A stretch of 64,000 nucleotides of DNA from Triticum aestivum. Taxonomy: Eukaryota; Streptophyta; Magnoliopsida; Poales; Poaceae. This document shows, piece after piece, positions 43,658 to 55,894 of this stretch. A model generated the notes under the pieces. That model did no database searches, was not told the DNA's origin, and was given only the letters and a program-made list of their open reading frames with translations. The stretch covers positions 168,112,820 through 168,176,819 of the forward strand of contig NC_057807.1 of NCBI RefSeq assembly GCF_018294505.1, written 5' to 3'. Numbering within the stretch: the first letter of the stretch is position 1; each line of letters begins with the position of its first letter. A program made the position numbers and the translations under genes.

Positions 43658-46423
43658 ATGGACCATCAACGCAGCTCCTCTTCTCGCGCTCCCAGCCCTC
43701 TGCCAGGAGATTGGAGGAGATGCTCTGTTCCGCACAATGAGCTGGTGAAGCTCCAAACGGGGGGATATCTCCCTCCGGCCTTCATGGTTCCGGTCCGAGC
43801 AGGGCTAGCCACCTACAAAGGTGGGAAGCAAGCGGAGGCTACCCCAAGTCCCAACAAAGGGGTGCGGGTATGCTTCGTCCCATATCTGATAAGGGGGCTC
43901 GGATTTCCTGTACATCCGTTCCTCCGCGGGCTCCTGGAGTTCTATGGACTCCAGCTTCATCACCTCACGCCTGCCTCGATCCTGCATATTGCGGGTTACG
44001 TAGCTCTTTGCGAGCTATTCCTAGGCGTCGAGCCCCAGTCCGCGCTGTGGAAGAGGTTGTTCTGCCTTGTACCCCGCTCTCACGAGGGGTCCATATATCA
44101 AGTGGGCGGCGCCGAAATATGGCGCATTGCCGGGACCGGATATCCATCCGGAACCCCTAAGAAGGCGTCCGAAGACTGGCCTTCGGAATGGTTTTATATA
44201 GAAGATGCTCCGCTGCCGGACCCTGTTCGGATCGGCCTCCCGGAGTTCAGCAATGCTTCTCTGAAGAAACGCCTTAGTTGGTGTCCGCGGAGCCCCCAAC
44301 TGGAGGAAGACAAGAGCGTCCATTATTTGATGGGCCGGATAAGGTTACTGGCCCATTCCAGGTTGACCATGATTGGAGTCATGGCAACATGCATTATGCG
44401 GGGGGTGCAGCCACTACAATACAGGGGCCACCCTATGTGGGATTTCAACGGGGAGGACGATGCCACCCGTCATGGCCGCAAAGGGCCGGATTCAGCCGAA
44501 GACCTGGTGAAGATCCTGTCTGGCCTGTATAAGGGGGAGAAGGAGGATTTCCTTCGGACGAACCATTTAAATGGGTTTTCCATGAATAATCTCCGGCCTT
44601 GGGTAAGCGAACACTTCGTGTGTCCAACCCATGCCTTTGAAATTTAAGTTTCTTATATTGTGTTCTTCTTTCGACGCAGGAGCTGCGTCGGATGGTGGAG
44701 GACATGCTAAGTCCAGCTCCGCAACCCGAGGATCTAGAGAGATCCCGGGATCCGGCCTCTGAAGAGGATCCGAACATAGGAGTGGAGCTAATCGATGGGG
44801 TGTTCCACCAGCTCAGCATGGATAATGCTTTAGTCGCCATTACGGCCGACTATCCCGGGCTATATCCGGCTTCCCAGGTGATTGTGACCAAAGTCCTGAC
44901 ACCGTTATTCCTTCCTTGCTTATTTCTGACCACCGTATATGATGACGCTATGCAGGAGGCGCCTCTAGGGCGGGAAGCCGAGCCCGCGGCGGCTGACCAT
45001 CAAAGGCCAGTCCGGACCAGTAGGCGGAAGAGGAGCGCGGCACGGACTGAAACGTCGCCGCAAAGGTATAGCTCACAATTCATTATTCGGAGCAACGTTC
45101 CTAGGAAGCGTTTGAGTGCTCATGACTTTTGTAGGAGAAAAAGCGCCCGTCGGGCTACGGGTGTAGAGGTTGCCAATCCGGCCTCTACCAGCCAAGCTCC
45201 AACGCCTGGCCTGGAGGGGGAGGCGAGCGCAAGGCGCGAGCCGGACACTCCTCCGACAGAGGATGCTGACAGACTGTCCGCCACCAAATCTGAGGTGGAG
45301 AGCGCCATGAACCATAGGCGCCGCTGGACAGTATTTCGTGACGCGTGCTTCTCCCCTGAGGCGTTGAATGCCTTTAACGCGGGGGACGCGCACCTTCGTG
45401 CTGCTAAGGATGGTTTTACCAGAGCCACGGAGCAGTATGTAAAAGACATACGGGTAAGAGAATTTAATAGTTATATATGCCAGTAGCCCACGAGACTTAA
45501 AGTAGTTATATTAACTGATTTAAGGATCATATGAAACGCAGGGTCTTACCGAGAAGAATACCCAACTGTCTCAGGAGCTGCAAGAGTGTAAGGCTCAACT
45601 TGAGGCCGCACTCGCTGCCGCAGGAGGAAACACAGGGACCTCTCCTGGTAACACATTATTTTAAAAAAGATAAGTAGTGTTTGGCCTGTACGCAAGTCTG
45701 ATAATGACGTTGCAGGTGCTGCCGGACAAGATCCGGACAGGCAAGAACTTCTGCGCTAGCTGAAGGCCGGCGAGAGGGTGCTGCATAAGGTGCAGCACGA
45801 AAGGAACAAGCTCCAGGATGCCCATGCCCAGCTAGGAGAAGAGCTGAAAGGCGTTCGGGCCGTGCTGTCTAGCTCCGTTAAGGAGAATCAGCGGCTTCGT
45901 CGCGGCATCCATAGTAAGTGCTTGAGCGAACTCCTTTGAAAAGAAGAGTTCGGCGAGGAAGTCAATTTGACAAAATATGTCTGTAGGTATACTCACAGGT
46001 CGCCCTGCGGAGGAGATGCCCGTATCAACGGGTGATCAACTTCCCGAATTGTTGCAACTGATCGAACGAGTTCGGCAAGCAATGAGCGGCGTCATCCAGG
46101 CTTTATGGCCAGCCTTCTCCTTACCCGAGGGCCTTGGGGAGCTTGCGGAGAAGCTTCACGGAGTGCGGCAGCGCTTCCATTTATGGAAGATTTCAGCATG
46201 CCGCCAAGGTGCCAGGGAGGCCTGGGCCATGGTAAAGACGCGGTACAAGAAGGTGGATCCCAACCACATGGCCGAGGTCGGACCTGTGGGGCCCGATGGG
46301 AAGGAGATCCCTGTGAGTTTAGTATACGGCCAAGTAGAGCTGGCCGCTAAATTTTCCCAACAGGAATGTAAATTAGACAGCCTGTTAGACGGGATTGAGG
46401 AAGAATACAGTCAGTCGATTTGA
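43658..46423 (+). pseudogene. Antisense seven-exon gene of the Fatima-like element (PF04195-type)
   Basis: Inferred exons: 43658-44602, 44680-44877, 44956-45065, 45135-45453, 45542-45647, 45716-45913, 45987-46423. All introns have GT-AG ends and the phases match throughout, giving about 770 codons. The N-terminal part is the putative gypsy-type transposon domain (PF04195): VHPFLRGLLEFYGLQLHHLT, LCELFLGVEPQ, LWKRLFCLV. The middle is charged with a basic run (RRKRSAAR). The later part is a coiled coil (QLSQELQECKAQL; LQDAHAQLGEEL), and the last exon is SLPEGLGELAEKLHGVRQRF to EEEYSQSI. One in-frame TAG (45757-45759) breaks exon 6. Transcribed opposite to pol. Function unknown; such genes are reported in several plant gypsy lineages. 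Confidence 0.8.
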
Positions 46424-47236
46424 CAATGTATTATAAAATGACATGTAAAATTCCTTCTAGCCGGATTGTAGATCGTTTGTCTTTGCCGACCTTTTCGCTT
46501 CGACCTCGGGACCCTAGGGTCCGGAGTGTGTCCGAATACCTTCTCGGTTATGAAACAACCGGGGTATGCATGGAGACCAGGCGTAGGGGTCATTAGTGCT
46601 TTATCAGACAAGTGCCCAACTAGTTATGTTATATTACATGGTTAGTAAGAAACATCTTCCAGGGAGAATAGTTCCGTTAAGGGTTCCTTTCCTCTGGGGG
46701 TGGCATGCCCTAAAGTGCATGTCCGGACTGCGAAAAAAGCAGAAAAACATCTGGGGACAGATAAATAAGTAGATAAAAAATCATCTTTCAAGTCACCGAC
46801 CAAATATTCCCTTAAGAACGCTAGCTTTCGGCTTCACCCAGTCTGAGGTACACATCCGGCTGACCCAGCAGTAACAATCGCAGAGGTGCTCCCTTTACCT
46901 CCTAGCCGAACAATCGGGAACGTAGGGGTAAGCACAGGAGCCAGGCAACCCAGCTTGGCCAAAACTTAAGTCATATCGATGCATATAATGGTGAATAAAA
47001 GGTACATGTGGAAGCTTGACACATGTGCTGGGCATGAAGCCCTTATAATTAAGCTTCTAGTAAAGAAGCCCCCAGGTATAGTGAGTGCGGATAGCACGTC
47101 AATTACGTGCGAACTATGCGCAAATAAGCCTTTTAAGGCTGTTATGAATAGGGGTGAGAGAAAAAAGAGAAAAAAAAAAGGCAGCTGAAGTATAAAAAAT
47201 TTGGACGGGGGAAAGGGACGAACTCTTAATCCGGCG
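46424..47236. other. Fatima spacer between antisense gene and pol end
   Basis: About 800 bp without coding frame, where the antisense gene and pol converge. An A-rich stretch (47155-47185) could serve as 3' processing context for the antisense transcript. Nothing else recognised. Confidence 0.5.
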
Positions 47237-49770
47237 CTAGGCATAGAATCTTCGAAGGCGGGCTGCGTTCCATGGGTTCGGCTCGAGTCGGTTATCCGAT
47301 GCATTTCGTAGACGGTACGCTCCGCCGGTCAGGACTTGATCGATGATGAAGGGGCCCTCCCATTTGGGCTTGAGCTTGTACTTTTTCTTCTCTGGCAGGC
47401 GTAGAACTAGTTCGCCAACGTTGTAAGTCTTGGCCCGTACTTCTCTGCTTTGATATCTTCGAGCCTGCTGCTGATAGAATGCGGAACGAGCCTTGGCGAC
47501 GTCGCGTTCTTCCTCCAATGCGTCCAAGCTATCCTGCCGATCCAGCTTGGCCTCTCTTTCTTCATACATGCGCACTCGAGGTGAGTCATGAATAATGTCG
47601 CAGGGCAGAACTGCCTCTGCACCGTACACCATACAAAATGGTGTGAATCCGGTAGTACGGTTGGGCGTTGTCCGCAGCCCCCAGAGTACGGAGTCGAGCT
47701 CCTCTACCCAGTGCGTGTCAGATTTCGTAAGTGACCGCACTAGTCTGGGTTTGATGCCGCTCATTATTAGACCATTTGCTCATTCCACTTGACCGTTGGT
47801 TTGAGGATGATAGACTGAAGCGTAATCGAGCTTAATGCCCATATTTTTGCACCATGATTTAACCTCGTCGGCCGTAAAATTCGTGCCGTTATCGGTGATG
47901 ATTCTGTGGGGGACACCGTAACGGTGTACTACCCCGGATATAAAGTCTATCACTGGTCCGGACTCTGCCGTTTTAACTGGCTTGGCCTCTATCCATTTGG
48001 TGAATTTATCCACCATGACCAATAGGTATCTTTGCTTGTGGGTTACCCCTTTAAGTGGTCCAACCATGTCAAGCCCCCAGACCGCGAACGGCCAGGTAAT
48101 GGGTATAGTTTTGAGGGCGGTGGGTGGCATGTGGCTCTGGTTAGCAAAGAGCTGACAGCCGACGCATCTTTGGACTAAGTCCTGAGCATCTGCCCGGGCG
48201 GTTGGCCAATAAAATCCTGTACGAAATGCCTTTCCTACAATAGCCCGGGCTACAGCGTGGTGTCCGCCTAGTCCGGCGTGAATTTCAGCCAGGAGGTCTT
48301 GCCCTTCCTCTTCGGAGATACACCTTTGAAGGACTCCGGTTGTGCTTTTCTTATAAAGTTCTCCTTCGTGGACCTTGTAGGCTTTAGATCGCCAAACTAT
48401 GCAGCGGGCCTCATTTTGGTCTTCGGGAAGTTCCTGCCTAAGCAAGTAGGCTAGGAATGGTTCTGTCCACGGGGCGATTACGGCCATTATGTCGTGGGCT
48501 AAAGGTGTTATTTCAGCGGCGGAGTCGCCGCTTATGTCCAATTGCTCTTTGTCGGTTGGTGTGGCTGCTTCCGGTTTGTTATTTCTGGACTCCTCTTCCC
48601 ATAGTACGGATGGCTTGAATAGCCGTTCCAGGAAGATGTTTGGAGGGACAGCGTCACGTTTTGCGCCGTTGCGTGCCAATACATCGGCCGCTTAGTTATT
48701 ATCCCTGGCTACGTGATGGAATTCGAGTCCGTCGAACCGAGCTGACATTTTTAGGACAGCGTTGTGATATGCTGCCATTTTCGGATCCTTGGCATCAAAA
48801 TCTCCATTTATTTGGGATATTGCGAGGTTTGAATCCCCGCGCACCTCTAGGCGTTGGATGCCCATGGAGATTGCCATCCGGAGACCATGTAAAATGGCCT
48901 CGTATTCGGCTGCGTTGTTGGAGTCCGTGTACATTATTTGAAGTACGTATCGGACTATGTCCCCGGTAGGGGACGTCAAGACGACGCCAGCCCCCAGTCC
49001 GGCCAACATTTTAGAGCCGTCGAAGTGCATAATCCAATTGGAGTATGCGCCGTACTCTTTAGGGAGTTCGGCTTCGGTCCATTCAGCGACAAAGTCAGCC
49101 AAAACTTGTGACTTTATAGCTCGCCGAGGTTTGTAAGTTATATCGAATGGTAAGAGCTCAATGGCCCATTTTGCAATCCTGCCCGTTGCGTCGCGGTTGT
49201 TTATAATGTCGTGAAGTGGTACTTCGGGGGCTACTGTTATCGAACACTCTTGAAAGTAGTGTCGGAGCTTCCGGGATGCCATGAACACCGCATACGCTAT
49301 CTTCTGATAGTGCGGGTAACGGGACTTGCAGGGGGTTAACACAGTGGATACATAGTACACTGGTTTTTGAAGAGGGAATTTATGCCCTTCTGTCTCTCGT
49401 TCGACGACGAGTACCGCGCTTACAACTTGATGTGTTGCTGCGATGTATAACAACATTGGTTCGCCCAGGTTGGGCGCAGCCAGGACCGGATTCGTTGCCA
49501 ATATGGCCTTTATTTCTTCGAGTCCGGCGGTGGCAGCATCCGTCCACTCGAAGTGTTCGGTGTGCCTGAGGAGGCGATAGAGGGGCAATGCCTTTTCTCC
49601 TAAGCGGGAGATAAAGCGGCTGAGAGCCGCCACGCATCCAGTCAATTTCTGGATCTGTTTTAAGTTTTGTGGAATGTCCAGCTGTGATAGAGCTCGGATC
49701 TTGGCCGGATTTGCTTCAATTCCTCTACCGGATACAATGAAGCCCAAGAGCTTTCCAGCTGGTACGCCAA
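47237..49770 (-). pseudogene. Fatima pol: RT C-terminal part, RNase H, integrase
   Basis: From right to left: GFIVSGRGIEANPAKIRAL (RT thumb), RNase H of the RT unit with FEWTDAATAGLEEIK, a second RNase H-like domain (MHFDGSKMLAGLGAGVVL, YTDSNNAAEYEAILHGL), a TAA at about 48693 just before ADVLARNGAKRD, then integrase: HHCC zinc part (HAGLGGHHAVARA..RCVGCQ), core with GLDMVGPL, DNGTNFTADE, HPQTNGQVE, a TGA near 47778, and the C-terminal part to a stop at 47237 (LKPKWEGPFIIDQVLTGGAY). All lie in one frame apart from the two nonsense codons. Confidence 0.92.
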
Positions 49771-52347
49771 AAATGCATTTTTCGGATTCAGCTTGATATC
49801 ATATGCTCGAAGGTTGACAAATGTGACCCTCAAGTCGTCTACTAGAGTTTTGACGTGTTTAGTTTTGACGACTACGTCGTCTACGTATGCCTCTACTGTT
49901 TTGCCGATCTGGGTAGCCAGACATGTCTGAATCATGCGCTGATATGTTGCGCCGGCGTTTTTAAGTCCGAAGGGCATCGTGTTGAAGCAGAATGGTCCAT
50001 ATGGAGTGATGAATGCCGTTGCTGCTTGATCCGCTTCTGCCATCCTGATTTGATGATAGCCGGAGTATGCGTCCAGGAAGCACAATGAATCGTGCCCTGC
50101 AGTGGCATCGATGATTTGGTCGATGCGGGGGAGGGGGAAGGGATCCTTTGGGCAGGCTTTATTTAGGTCTTTGAAATCGACACATAGGCGCCAGGATTTG
50201 TCCTTCTTTGGTACCATTACCAGGTTTGCTAGCCAATCCGGATGTTTGATGTCTCTGATGAATCCGGCTTCCAATAGTTTGGCTAGTTCCTCTCCCATTG
50301 CCTGTCTTTTGGGTTCGAAAAATCGTCGAAGAGCCTGTTTGACTGGCTTGAATCCTTTTAGGATGTTTAGGCTGTGTTCTGCCAATCTGCGTGGGATTCC
50401 GGGCATATCCGAGGGGTGCCAGGCGAAAATGTCCCAATTTTCCCGAAGGAATTCTCGCAGTGCGGCGTCTACATCAGGGTTCAATTGTGCCCCGATGGAG
50501 GCCGTCTTTGTCGGGTCCGTTGGGTGGACCTGGAATTTTACTATTTCATCTGCTGGTTTAAAGGAGGTGGACTTGGACCTCTTATCGAGTATCACATCGT
50601 CCCTATTCACCATAGAGCGCAGCGCGGTGAGTTCCTCTGCCGCTAGGGCTTCAGATAGTGCCTCCAGGGCTAATGCGGCTATCTTGTTTTCGGCGCAGAG
50701 TGCTATGTCCGGATCACTAACGAGAGTGATTATTCTGCCGGGCCCAGGCATTTTGAGCTTCATGTACCCGTAATGGGGTACGGCTTGGAAGATTGTGAAT
50801 GCCTCTCGTCCTAATATAGCGTGATATCCGCTGTTGAACGGGGCCATTTGGAACGTGACTTCTTCGGATCTGTAATTCTCCGGCGAGCCGAATACCACAT
50901 CGAGTGTGATTTTTCCTGTGCAGCGCGCTTCCCAGCTAGGGATTATTCCTCTGAAGGTTGTGCTGCTTCGCTCAATGCGGCTCGAGTCTATTTCCATTTT
51001 TTGAAGGGTTTCCTCGTAGATGAGGTTTAATCCGCTGCCGCCATCCATGAGTACCTTGGTAAGTTGAAAGTCGTCCACTATCGGACTGAGGACCAATGCG
51101 GCTGGTGCTCGGGCTGTTCGGAATTTAGGTTCGTCGCTGGCGTTGAAGGTGATGGCCGCGTCGCTCCAAGGATTTGTTGTGGCTACTTGGTAGACTTCGG
51201 CGAGGCTGTGGATTGTTCGTTTCCGCATATTGTTTGATGCGAAAGTCTCGAAGACTGTTGATACCGTATCGGTATTGTTGGTGTGGTTTCCCGGGGCTAG
51301 AAGCTCCTCGCCACTTTTGGCCACCTGCCATAGTATCCAACATGCTCGAAGGCTATGTGTTGGGACGGCGCCCTCTATACTGTGAATTGTACAGGGTCTG
51401 CTGAGCCATCCCTCCAGTACGGTTCCGTTCCCTTTAAGGGGTTTCTGTTTTTTGGTTCTTGCACCTGGTGCCTGAGTGTGATGCACCCTTTTGTTGCGGA
51501 CTGGGGCTGTATCCGGGGCCGGATTGTCCCAAAACCTACTTTCGGTTTTCCGGAAACTCTCTATCGCACAGTACTTTTGTACTATGGATGCCAGGTCGGC
51601 GAAGCGTGTGATTTCACGACGGCTGGTGGCGTTCAAGATTCCCTTGTCTGTGCAATTATTGTAGAAAATTGAGATTGCATTTTCCTCTCGGCAGTCCTTT
51701 ATCCTGTCCATAACCAGGAGGAATCTGGCCCAGTAGTGATGTACTGTTTCAGCGGGCTCTTGCCGGATTAGAGATAGATCGCATATATCTGGTCGGGTGG
51801 GTGGAACTAAGTCTGGAACCCTACCCATCTCAAGGCTCGAAGGCCGAGAAGTTTCCAAATTTGGAAGCTTTGATTGCTGGACGTTGTCCAACGAGTCCGG
51901 AATGAGGCCTGATTTTAAGTTCAGTGCTCAACCGAAGTCTGTCCCTCCGCGGGAATCCGGCATGGAGGGTTTGGGAGCCCGGACATGACTAGTTTTTAAT
52001 ACAGGAGAAGGGTCGCCGCATTGTTCTTCTACCACCGCAACGTGGCGGGTGACCTGGGGAGAGTTAATCTCTCTCAGATCGGTTTTAAGCCCAATCTGAT
52101 CGTAGTCTGTAGCGACTCCCAGGGCGGCGATCCGATCCAAGAGTTTGTTTACAGACAAGAGCTCTGCTAGATATAGATGCTCGGCGAATTCCGAGTTGAC
52201 GTGAAGATTGCTCTCAATGACCCGAGAGGTCATCGTGGAAGCGGTGGCCGGACAGGCGGTCATAAGAAAACCTCCTAGCTGGATAGTTTGGCCGGCGGCC
52301 AAGGCTCCATTGGCGAAGATACCGTCCTTGAAGACGGGAAGAGGCAT
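49771..52347 (-). pseudogene. Fatima gag, protease and RT
   Basis: Gag starts at ATG 52347, about 50 bp after the LTR. A TGA at about 51928 interrupts the frame, which continues in the same phase. The gag core is shortened: the usual N-terminal half before PDICDLSLIRQEPAETVHHY is missing. Protease active site KVLMDGGSGLNLIY at about 51020-51056. RT motifs: SWRLCVDFKDLNKACPKDPF, LDAYSGYHQIRM, NTMPFGLKNAGATYQRM and the catalytic YVDDVVV (49869-49891). Near 49770 a frameshift breaks the NPEKC-like block. It would encode particle protein and replication enzymes. Confidence 0.9.
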
Positions 52348-52394
52348 CCTTCCTATTGGCGACGGCACAGAGGAACTCTCAATGAAAGCACCAA

Positions 52395-52914
52395 TGTCGG
52401 TGTCAAAACCGGCGGATCTCGGGTAGGGGGTCCCGAACTGTGCGTCTAGGCGGATGGTAACAGGAGACAAGGGACACGATGTTTTACCCAGGTTCGGGCC
52501 CTCTTGATGGAGGTAAAACCCTACGTCCTGCTTGATTGATATTGATATTGTGGATGTTTACAAGAGTGGATCTACCACGAGATCAAGGAGGCTAAACCCT
52601 AGAAGCTAGCCTATGGTATGATTGTAAGGGTTGATGTTGTTGTGTCCTACGGACTAAAGCCATCCGGTTTATACAGACACCGGAGAGGGCTAGGGTTACA
52701 TAGAGTCGGTTACAATGGTAGGAGATCTACATATCCGTATCGCCAAGCTTGCCTTCCACGCCAAGGAAAGTCCCATCCGGACACGGGACGAAGTCTTCAA
52801 TCTTGTATCTTCATAGTCTTGGAGTCCGGTCGATGATGATAGTCCGGCCGATGATAGTTCGGCCGATGGTGGTAATCCAGCTATCCGGACACCCCCAAGT
52901 CCAGGACTCCCTCA
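52395..52914 (-). repeat. 5' LTR of the Fatima-like element
   Basis: 520 bp. Minus-strand TATAAA at 52668-52673. Followed by the duplication gggag. Confidence 0.93.
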
Positions 52915-52919
52915 GGGAG

Positions 52920-53265
52920 GATTACATGTGGAGTCCTATTAGGATTAGGACTAGTCTACCTTCTAATACAAACCAGATACAAGTCCGGGTCTTAACTCCT
53001 TGTAAGGTAAAAATTCCTCATGCCTTTCCTCTTAAATCGGCCCACCATTAACATAAACCGGCCTTCTGGGCCTTGGGCCTTGCCATCCGTCCACCACCCG
53101 CCGGGTTACCAGTGCATCATAATGTTAAGGCAGGTTGCTTGTAAACCGTCTGGTCAGGGCAGGTCGCTAGTGAATCGCCAAGTGTCAACCGGGTCTCAAG
53201 TAAACCGCCAAGCCTGGTCGGGTCATATTTCCGGCCGTGTCATACCGCGGGTTATATCCCCGACA
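52920..53265 (-). repeat. 5' LTR of D2, second part
   Basis: Continues the D2 LTR from 42812 after the Fatima insertion, and ends ccgcgggttatatccccgaca followed by gttct. Together the two parts equal the length of the other LTR (659 bp). Confidence 0.9.
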
Positions 53266-53270
53266 GTTCT

Positions 53271-53597
53271 GCTCTTGCGCTCCACGACGCCATTCTGCTG
53301 AGGAGTATAAGGAGCAGATAACTCATGAATAATACCAAGTTCATCAAGATAGTCATCAAGACCGGAATTCTTGAACTCAGTCCCATTGTCACTTCTGATG
53401 TGCTTGATCTTCACACCAAAGTTGGTTGAAGCCCTCGAGGAAAATCGTTTGAAGACTTCCTGCACCTCATGTTTGTAAGTGACAATGTGCACCCATGTGT
53501 AACGAGAATAATCATCATCAATAACAAAGCCATATAGAGATGCATCATTTGTAACAGCAGAATAATGATTAGGACCAAAGAGATCCATGTGAAGCAA
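53271..53597 (-). pseudogene. Copia 2 integrase core
   Basis: LLHMDLFGPN (first Asp), VIDDDYSRYTWVHIV, HIRSDNGTEFKN (second Asp), APYTPQQNGVVERKSRT (Glu). The gene is cut at 53270 by D2 and resumes at 37265. An in-frame TAA at about 53597 separates it from the upstream domain (KPF-stop-LLHMD). Confidence 0.9.
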
Positions 53598-54203
53598 TTA
53601 AAAGGGTTTAGTGGTGGTCATGATAGTCTTCGCTGAATGCTTGGCCTTTGTCATCTTTCTAGCTTCACAGGCTCCGCATAAGTGATCCTTGAGGAATTTT
53701 ACATTCTCAATGCCAATGACATGATTCTTCTTCGCAAGCGTGTGCAAATTCCTCATGCCAGCATGACCAAGTCGTCGATGCCATAGCCAGCCTTCTGAAG
53801 CTTTTGCAAGTAGGCATACGGCTGGTTGTGGTCCTGTAGAGAAATCAACAATGTACAAGTCTCCTCTCCTGAAGCCTTCGAAGACTTTGGAATTGTCAGC
53901 TTCAATGATCACAACGCAATGATATTTGCCAAAGACAACAACCATATCAAGATCACAAAGCATTGAGACAGACATGAGGTTGTATCCTAAGGATTCGACA
54001 AGCATGACTTTGTCCATGTGTCGATCCTTCGAGATCGCAACCTTACCTAGACCCAATACCTGACTTTTGCCTTTGTCAGCGAAGATGATATGCTTCAGAT
54101 GCAACGGTGATAAAGGAGCATCCATCAATAGATTCTTGTCATCGGTCAAGTGATTCGTACATCCACTATCGAGGACCCACTCATTTGCTTTGGATTGATC
54201 ATC
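53598..54203 (-). pseudogene. Copia 2 protease and gag-pre-integrase
   Basis: Protease active site VLDSGCTNHLTDD (about 54130-54175), then GLGKVAISKDRHM, VESLGYNLMSVSML and gag-pre-integrase with WHRRLGHAGMRNL and LCGACEARKM. It begins right after an acceptor-like catctgcag (54204-54212), so an intron may precede it. Confidence 0.88.
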
Positions 54204-54438
54204 CTGCAGATGAATTAGTGCAACTTACAAACTCATATACTTCATCAGTGAAGAACATGACATCAATATCATCAGATCAATTTCATCGAATAATAGAATA
54301 GATAAACAATATGAGGACGTGTGAAGTGAAAGTTCATTTCATCATGATTAGCATGCATCCTTTTAGGCACTGTTCAGGTCTCCAGCAAATTCTTCAGACG
54401 TTCTAAGCACGTCTGGAGACCTGACCCTGCATAAGAGA
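54204..54438 (-). other. Non-coding interval in Copia 2, possible intron
   Basis: About 235 bp with stops in the main frames between the gag tail and protease. It ends in a good acceptor (ctgcag) before the protease frame. A donor may lie near the end of the preceding frame (about 54460). Confidence 0.35.
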
Positions 54439-54900
54439 TTAGCTCTTTTTCTTCACCACCCACATCTGAAGGGGTGGCAAAGAATTCATCACTCTGCGAG
54501 CACCATATGAGAAAGGTGGCATAGAAGCCAGTCCACTTTGTTTCACATAAGAGGGGTTAGGGTAAGCATATGAATAAGCAGAGAATTTCTTCGAGGACTT
54601 ATGAACATAATGATTAGAAGAATAATGCTCATATTCATAGCCCTTAGCTCTACCCTGCAAAACAGAGGGGTTAGCACGATGATGATCATATGAGGACTTT
54701 GATCCTTTTGAGGACTTTGATCCTTTTGAGGAGTTTGATCCACGTGAGGAATTTGGTCCGTATGAGGACTTGGATCCAGATGAAGAATTTCGTCCATACG
54801 AAGAATTTGATCTGGAGTTCCTATTCTTCACAGGTGGTGTCATGAGGACATTCACCTGAAGACTTACAAGGCAACTTTTGGGAACCCAGATTTTCTTCAT
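54439..54900 (-). pseudogene. Copia 2 gag-pol linker, Ser/Gly/Lys-rich
   Basis: Contains repeats of the type SSYGPNSSRGSNSSKGSKSS (54690-54800) and an aromatic-rich part HYSSNHYVHKSSKKFSAYSY. Low-complexity linker between gag and protease, frequent in Sireviruses. No enzymatic motif. It lies in a different frame from the upstream coiled-coil segment. Confidence 0.65.
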
Positions 54901-54945
54901 AGGGAACCGTTCCTGCAGTTAGTGCCAACATATCTAGCAAATACT

Positions 54946-55878
54946 TCACCATTCTGATTTTTGAAAAGTTTCACATGTAAAGCCAGATAAATTGGATGGA
55001 TCAACTGGAGGTCCCTTTGCAGCAACCCATGAGGTTTTGGGGTACTGCTCAGGCTTCCAATGCGTTCCATCAGCATTGAGTTTCCTCTCAAAGGCAATAC
55101 CCTCTTTCCTAGGGTTCCTGTTGAGGATCTGCTTTTTGAGCACATCACAAAGAGTCTGATGCCCTTTGAGGCTTTTGTACATGCCTGTCATGTACAATTC
55201 CTTCAGCCTTGCATCATTAGTGATACTAGCAATGTCCTCAGATGAGGAATTAGTGATAGCAGAGACAGATGAAGAATTTGTAGCATTAGAAGCATTTGAA
55301 CATTCAGGTGAAGAATTAGCAGTTTCACGTTCAATGCACTTTAGACATGGAGGAACAAATTCTTCCTGAGTAGCGCTGATTTGTTGAGCAAGTAATGAAT
55401 TGTGCTCCTTCTGAAGATCTTCATAATCCACTCTTAGCTTTTCAAGATCTTGCTTTCTTTGAAGAAATTCATAAGAAAGCTTCTCGTGATCTGATAAGAG
55501 AGTGTTATGCTGACCTTGAAGGTTGTCAAACTTGGAGTGGAGTCTCTGAAGATTTTCAGTAAAGGTTTTAGTGCGATCCATTTCTTCACCCAACATATCA
55601 TCACTTTTATCTAGCATGTTTTGAACCTTTTCAAAAGCCTTTTGTTGTTTCACAGCAATCTTAGCAAGTTTAGAGTAGCTGGGCTTGAGGTTTTCATTAG
55701 ATTCATCCTCACTAGATTCAGAGGAGGCGTATTTAGTTACCTTGGCACCCTTTTCCATGAAGCAATAGGTGGGAGTGTAGTCATCATTGCCTTCATCAGC
55801 CTTGTTGGTGAAGCCATTTTCTTCAGAGTTGAAGATAGACTTGCTGACGAATGCAGTAGCGAGAGCTAGGCTCGCCAC
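54946..55878 (-). pseudogene. Copia 2 gag, coiled-coil part
   Basis: 310 codons with a long heptad-rich coiled coil (LQRLHSKFDNLQGQHNTLLS, KLRVDYEDLQKEHNSLLAQQ; about 55380-55620), then CLKCIERE, a Ser/Asn-rich stretch, and WKPEQYPKTSWVAAKGPPVD near the end. Long coiled coils after the zinc knuckle are known from Sirevirus gags. Frame shifted against the upstream gag. Confidence 0.7.
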
Positions 55879-55894
55879 ACCAGACTCAGACTCC

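Larger units (their letters stand above)
42813..52914 (-). mobile_element. Fatima-like gypsy element, full length
   Basis: LTRs 42813-43332 (3') and 52395-52914 (5'), 520 bp each with about 6 differences by eye, and the duplication gggag on both sides (42808-42812 and 52915-52919). It reads leftwards: gag-protease-RT-RNase H-integrase (52347-47237), a spacer, then an antisense multi-exon gene (43658-46423, plus strand), the polypurine tract ggttcgggggctac (43333-43346) and the 3' LTR. Pol contains one frameshift and two nonsense codons and gag has a deletion, so it is probably non-autonomous. It is the youngest insertion visible. The sequence next to the 5' LTR (ttggtgctttcattg, minus strand) is the candidate primer site. 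Confidence 0.92.
37271..53265 (-). mobile_element. D2: non-autonomous LTR retrotransposon, interrupted by Fatima
   Basis: Flanked by gttct (37266-37270 and 53266-53270) in Copia 2 integrase. 3' LTR 37271-37929; 5' LTR 42500-42812 plus 52920-53265 (659 bp in total, split by the Fatima-like element). The tRNA-Lys primer site lies next to the 5' LTR. The internal region (37930-42499, about 4.6 kb) lacks all polymerase genes. It shares with D1 the conserved frame, intron-like piece, polypurine-like tracts and tRNA-like sequence, but its leader differs and contains 44-bp repeats. Confidence 0.9.

Noticed and set aside
50102..50773. 223-codon plus-strand frame opposite Fatima pol
   Set aside because: Complement shadow of the RT/protease region; no domain and no conserved start.
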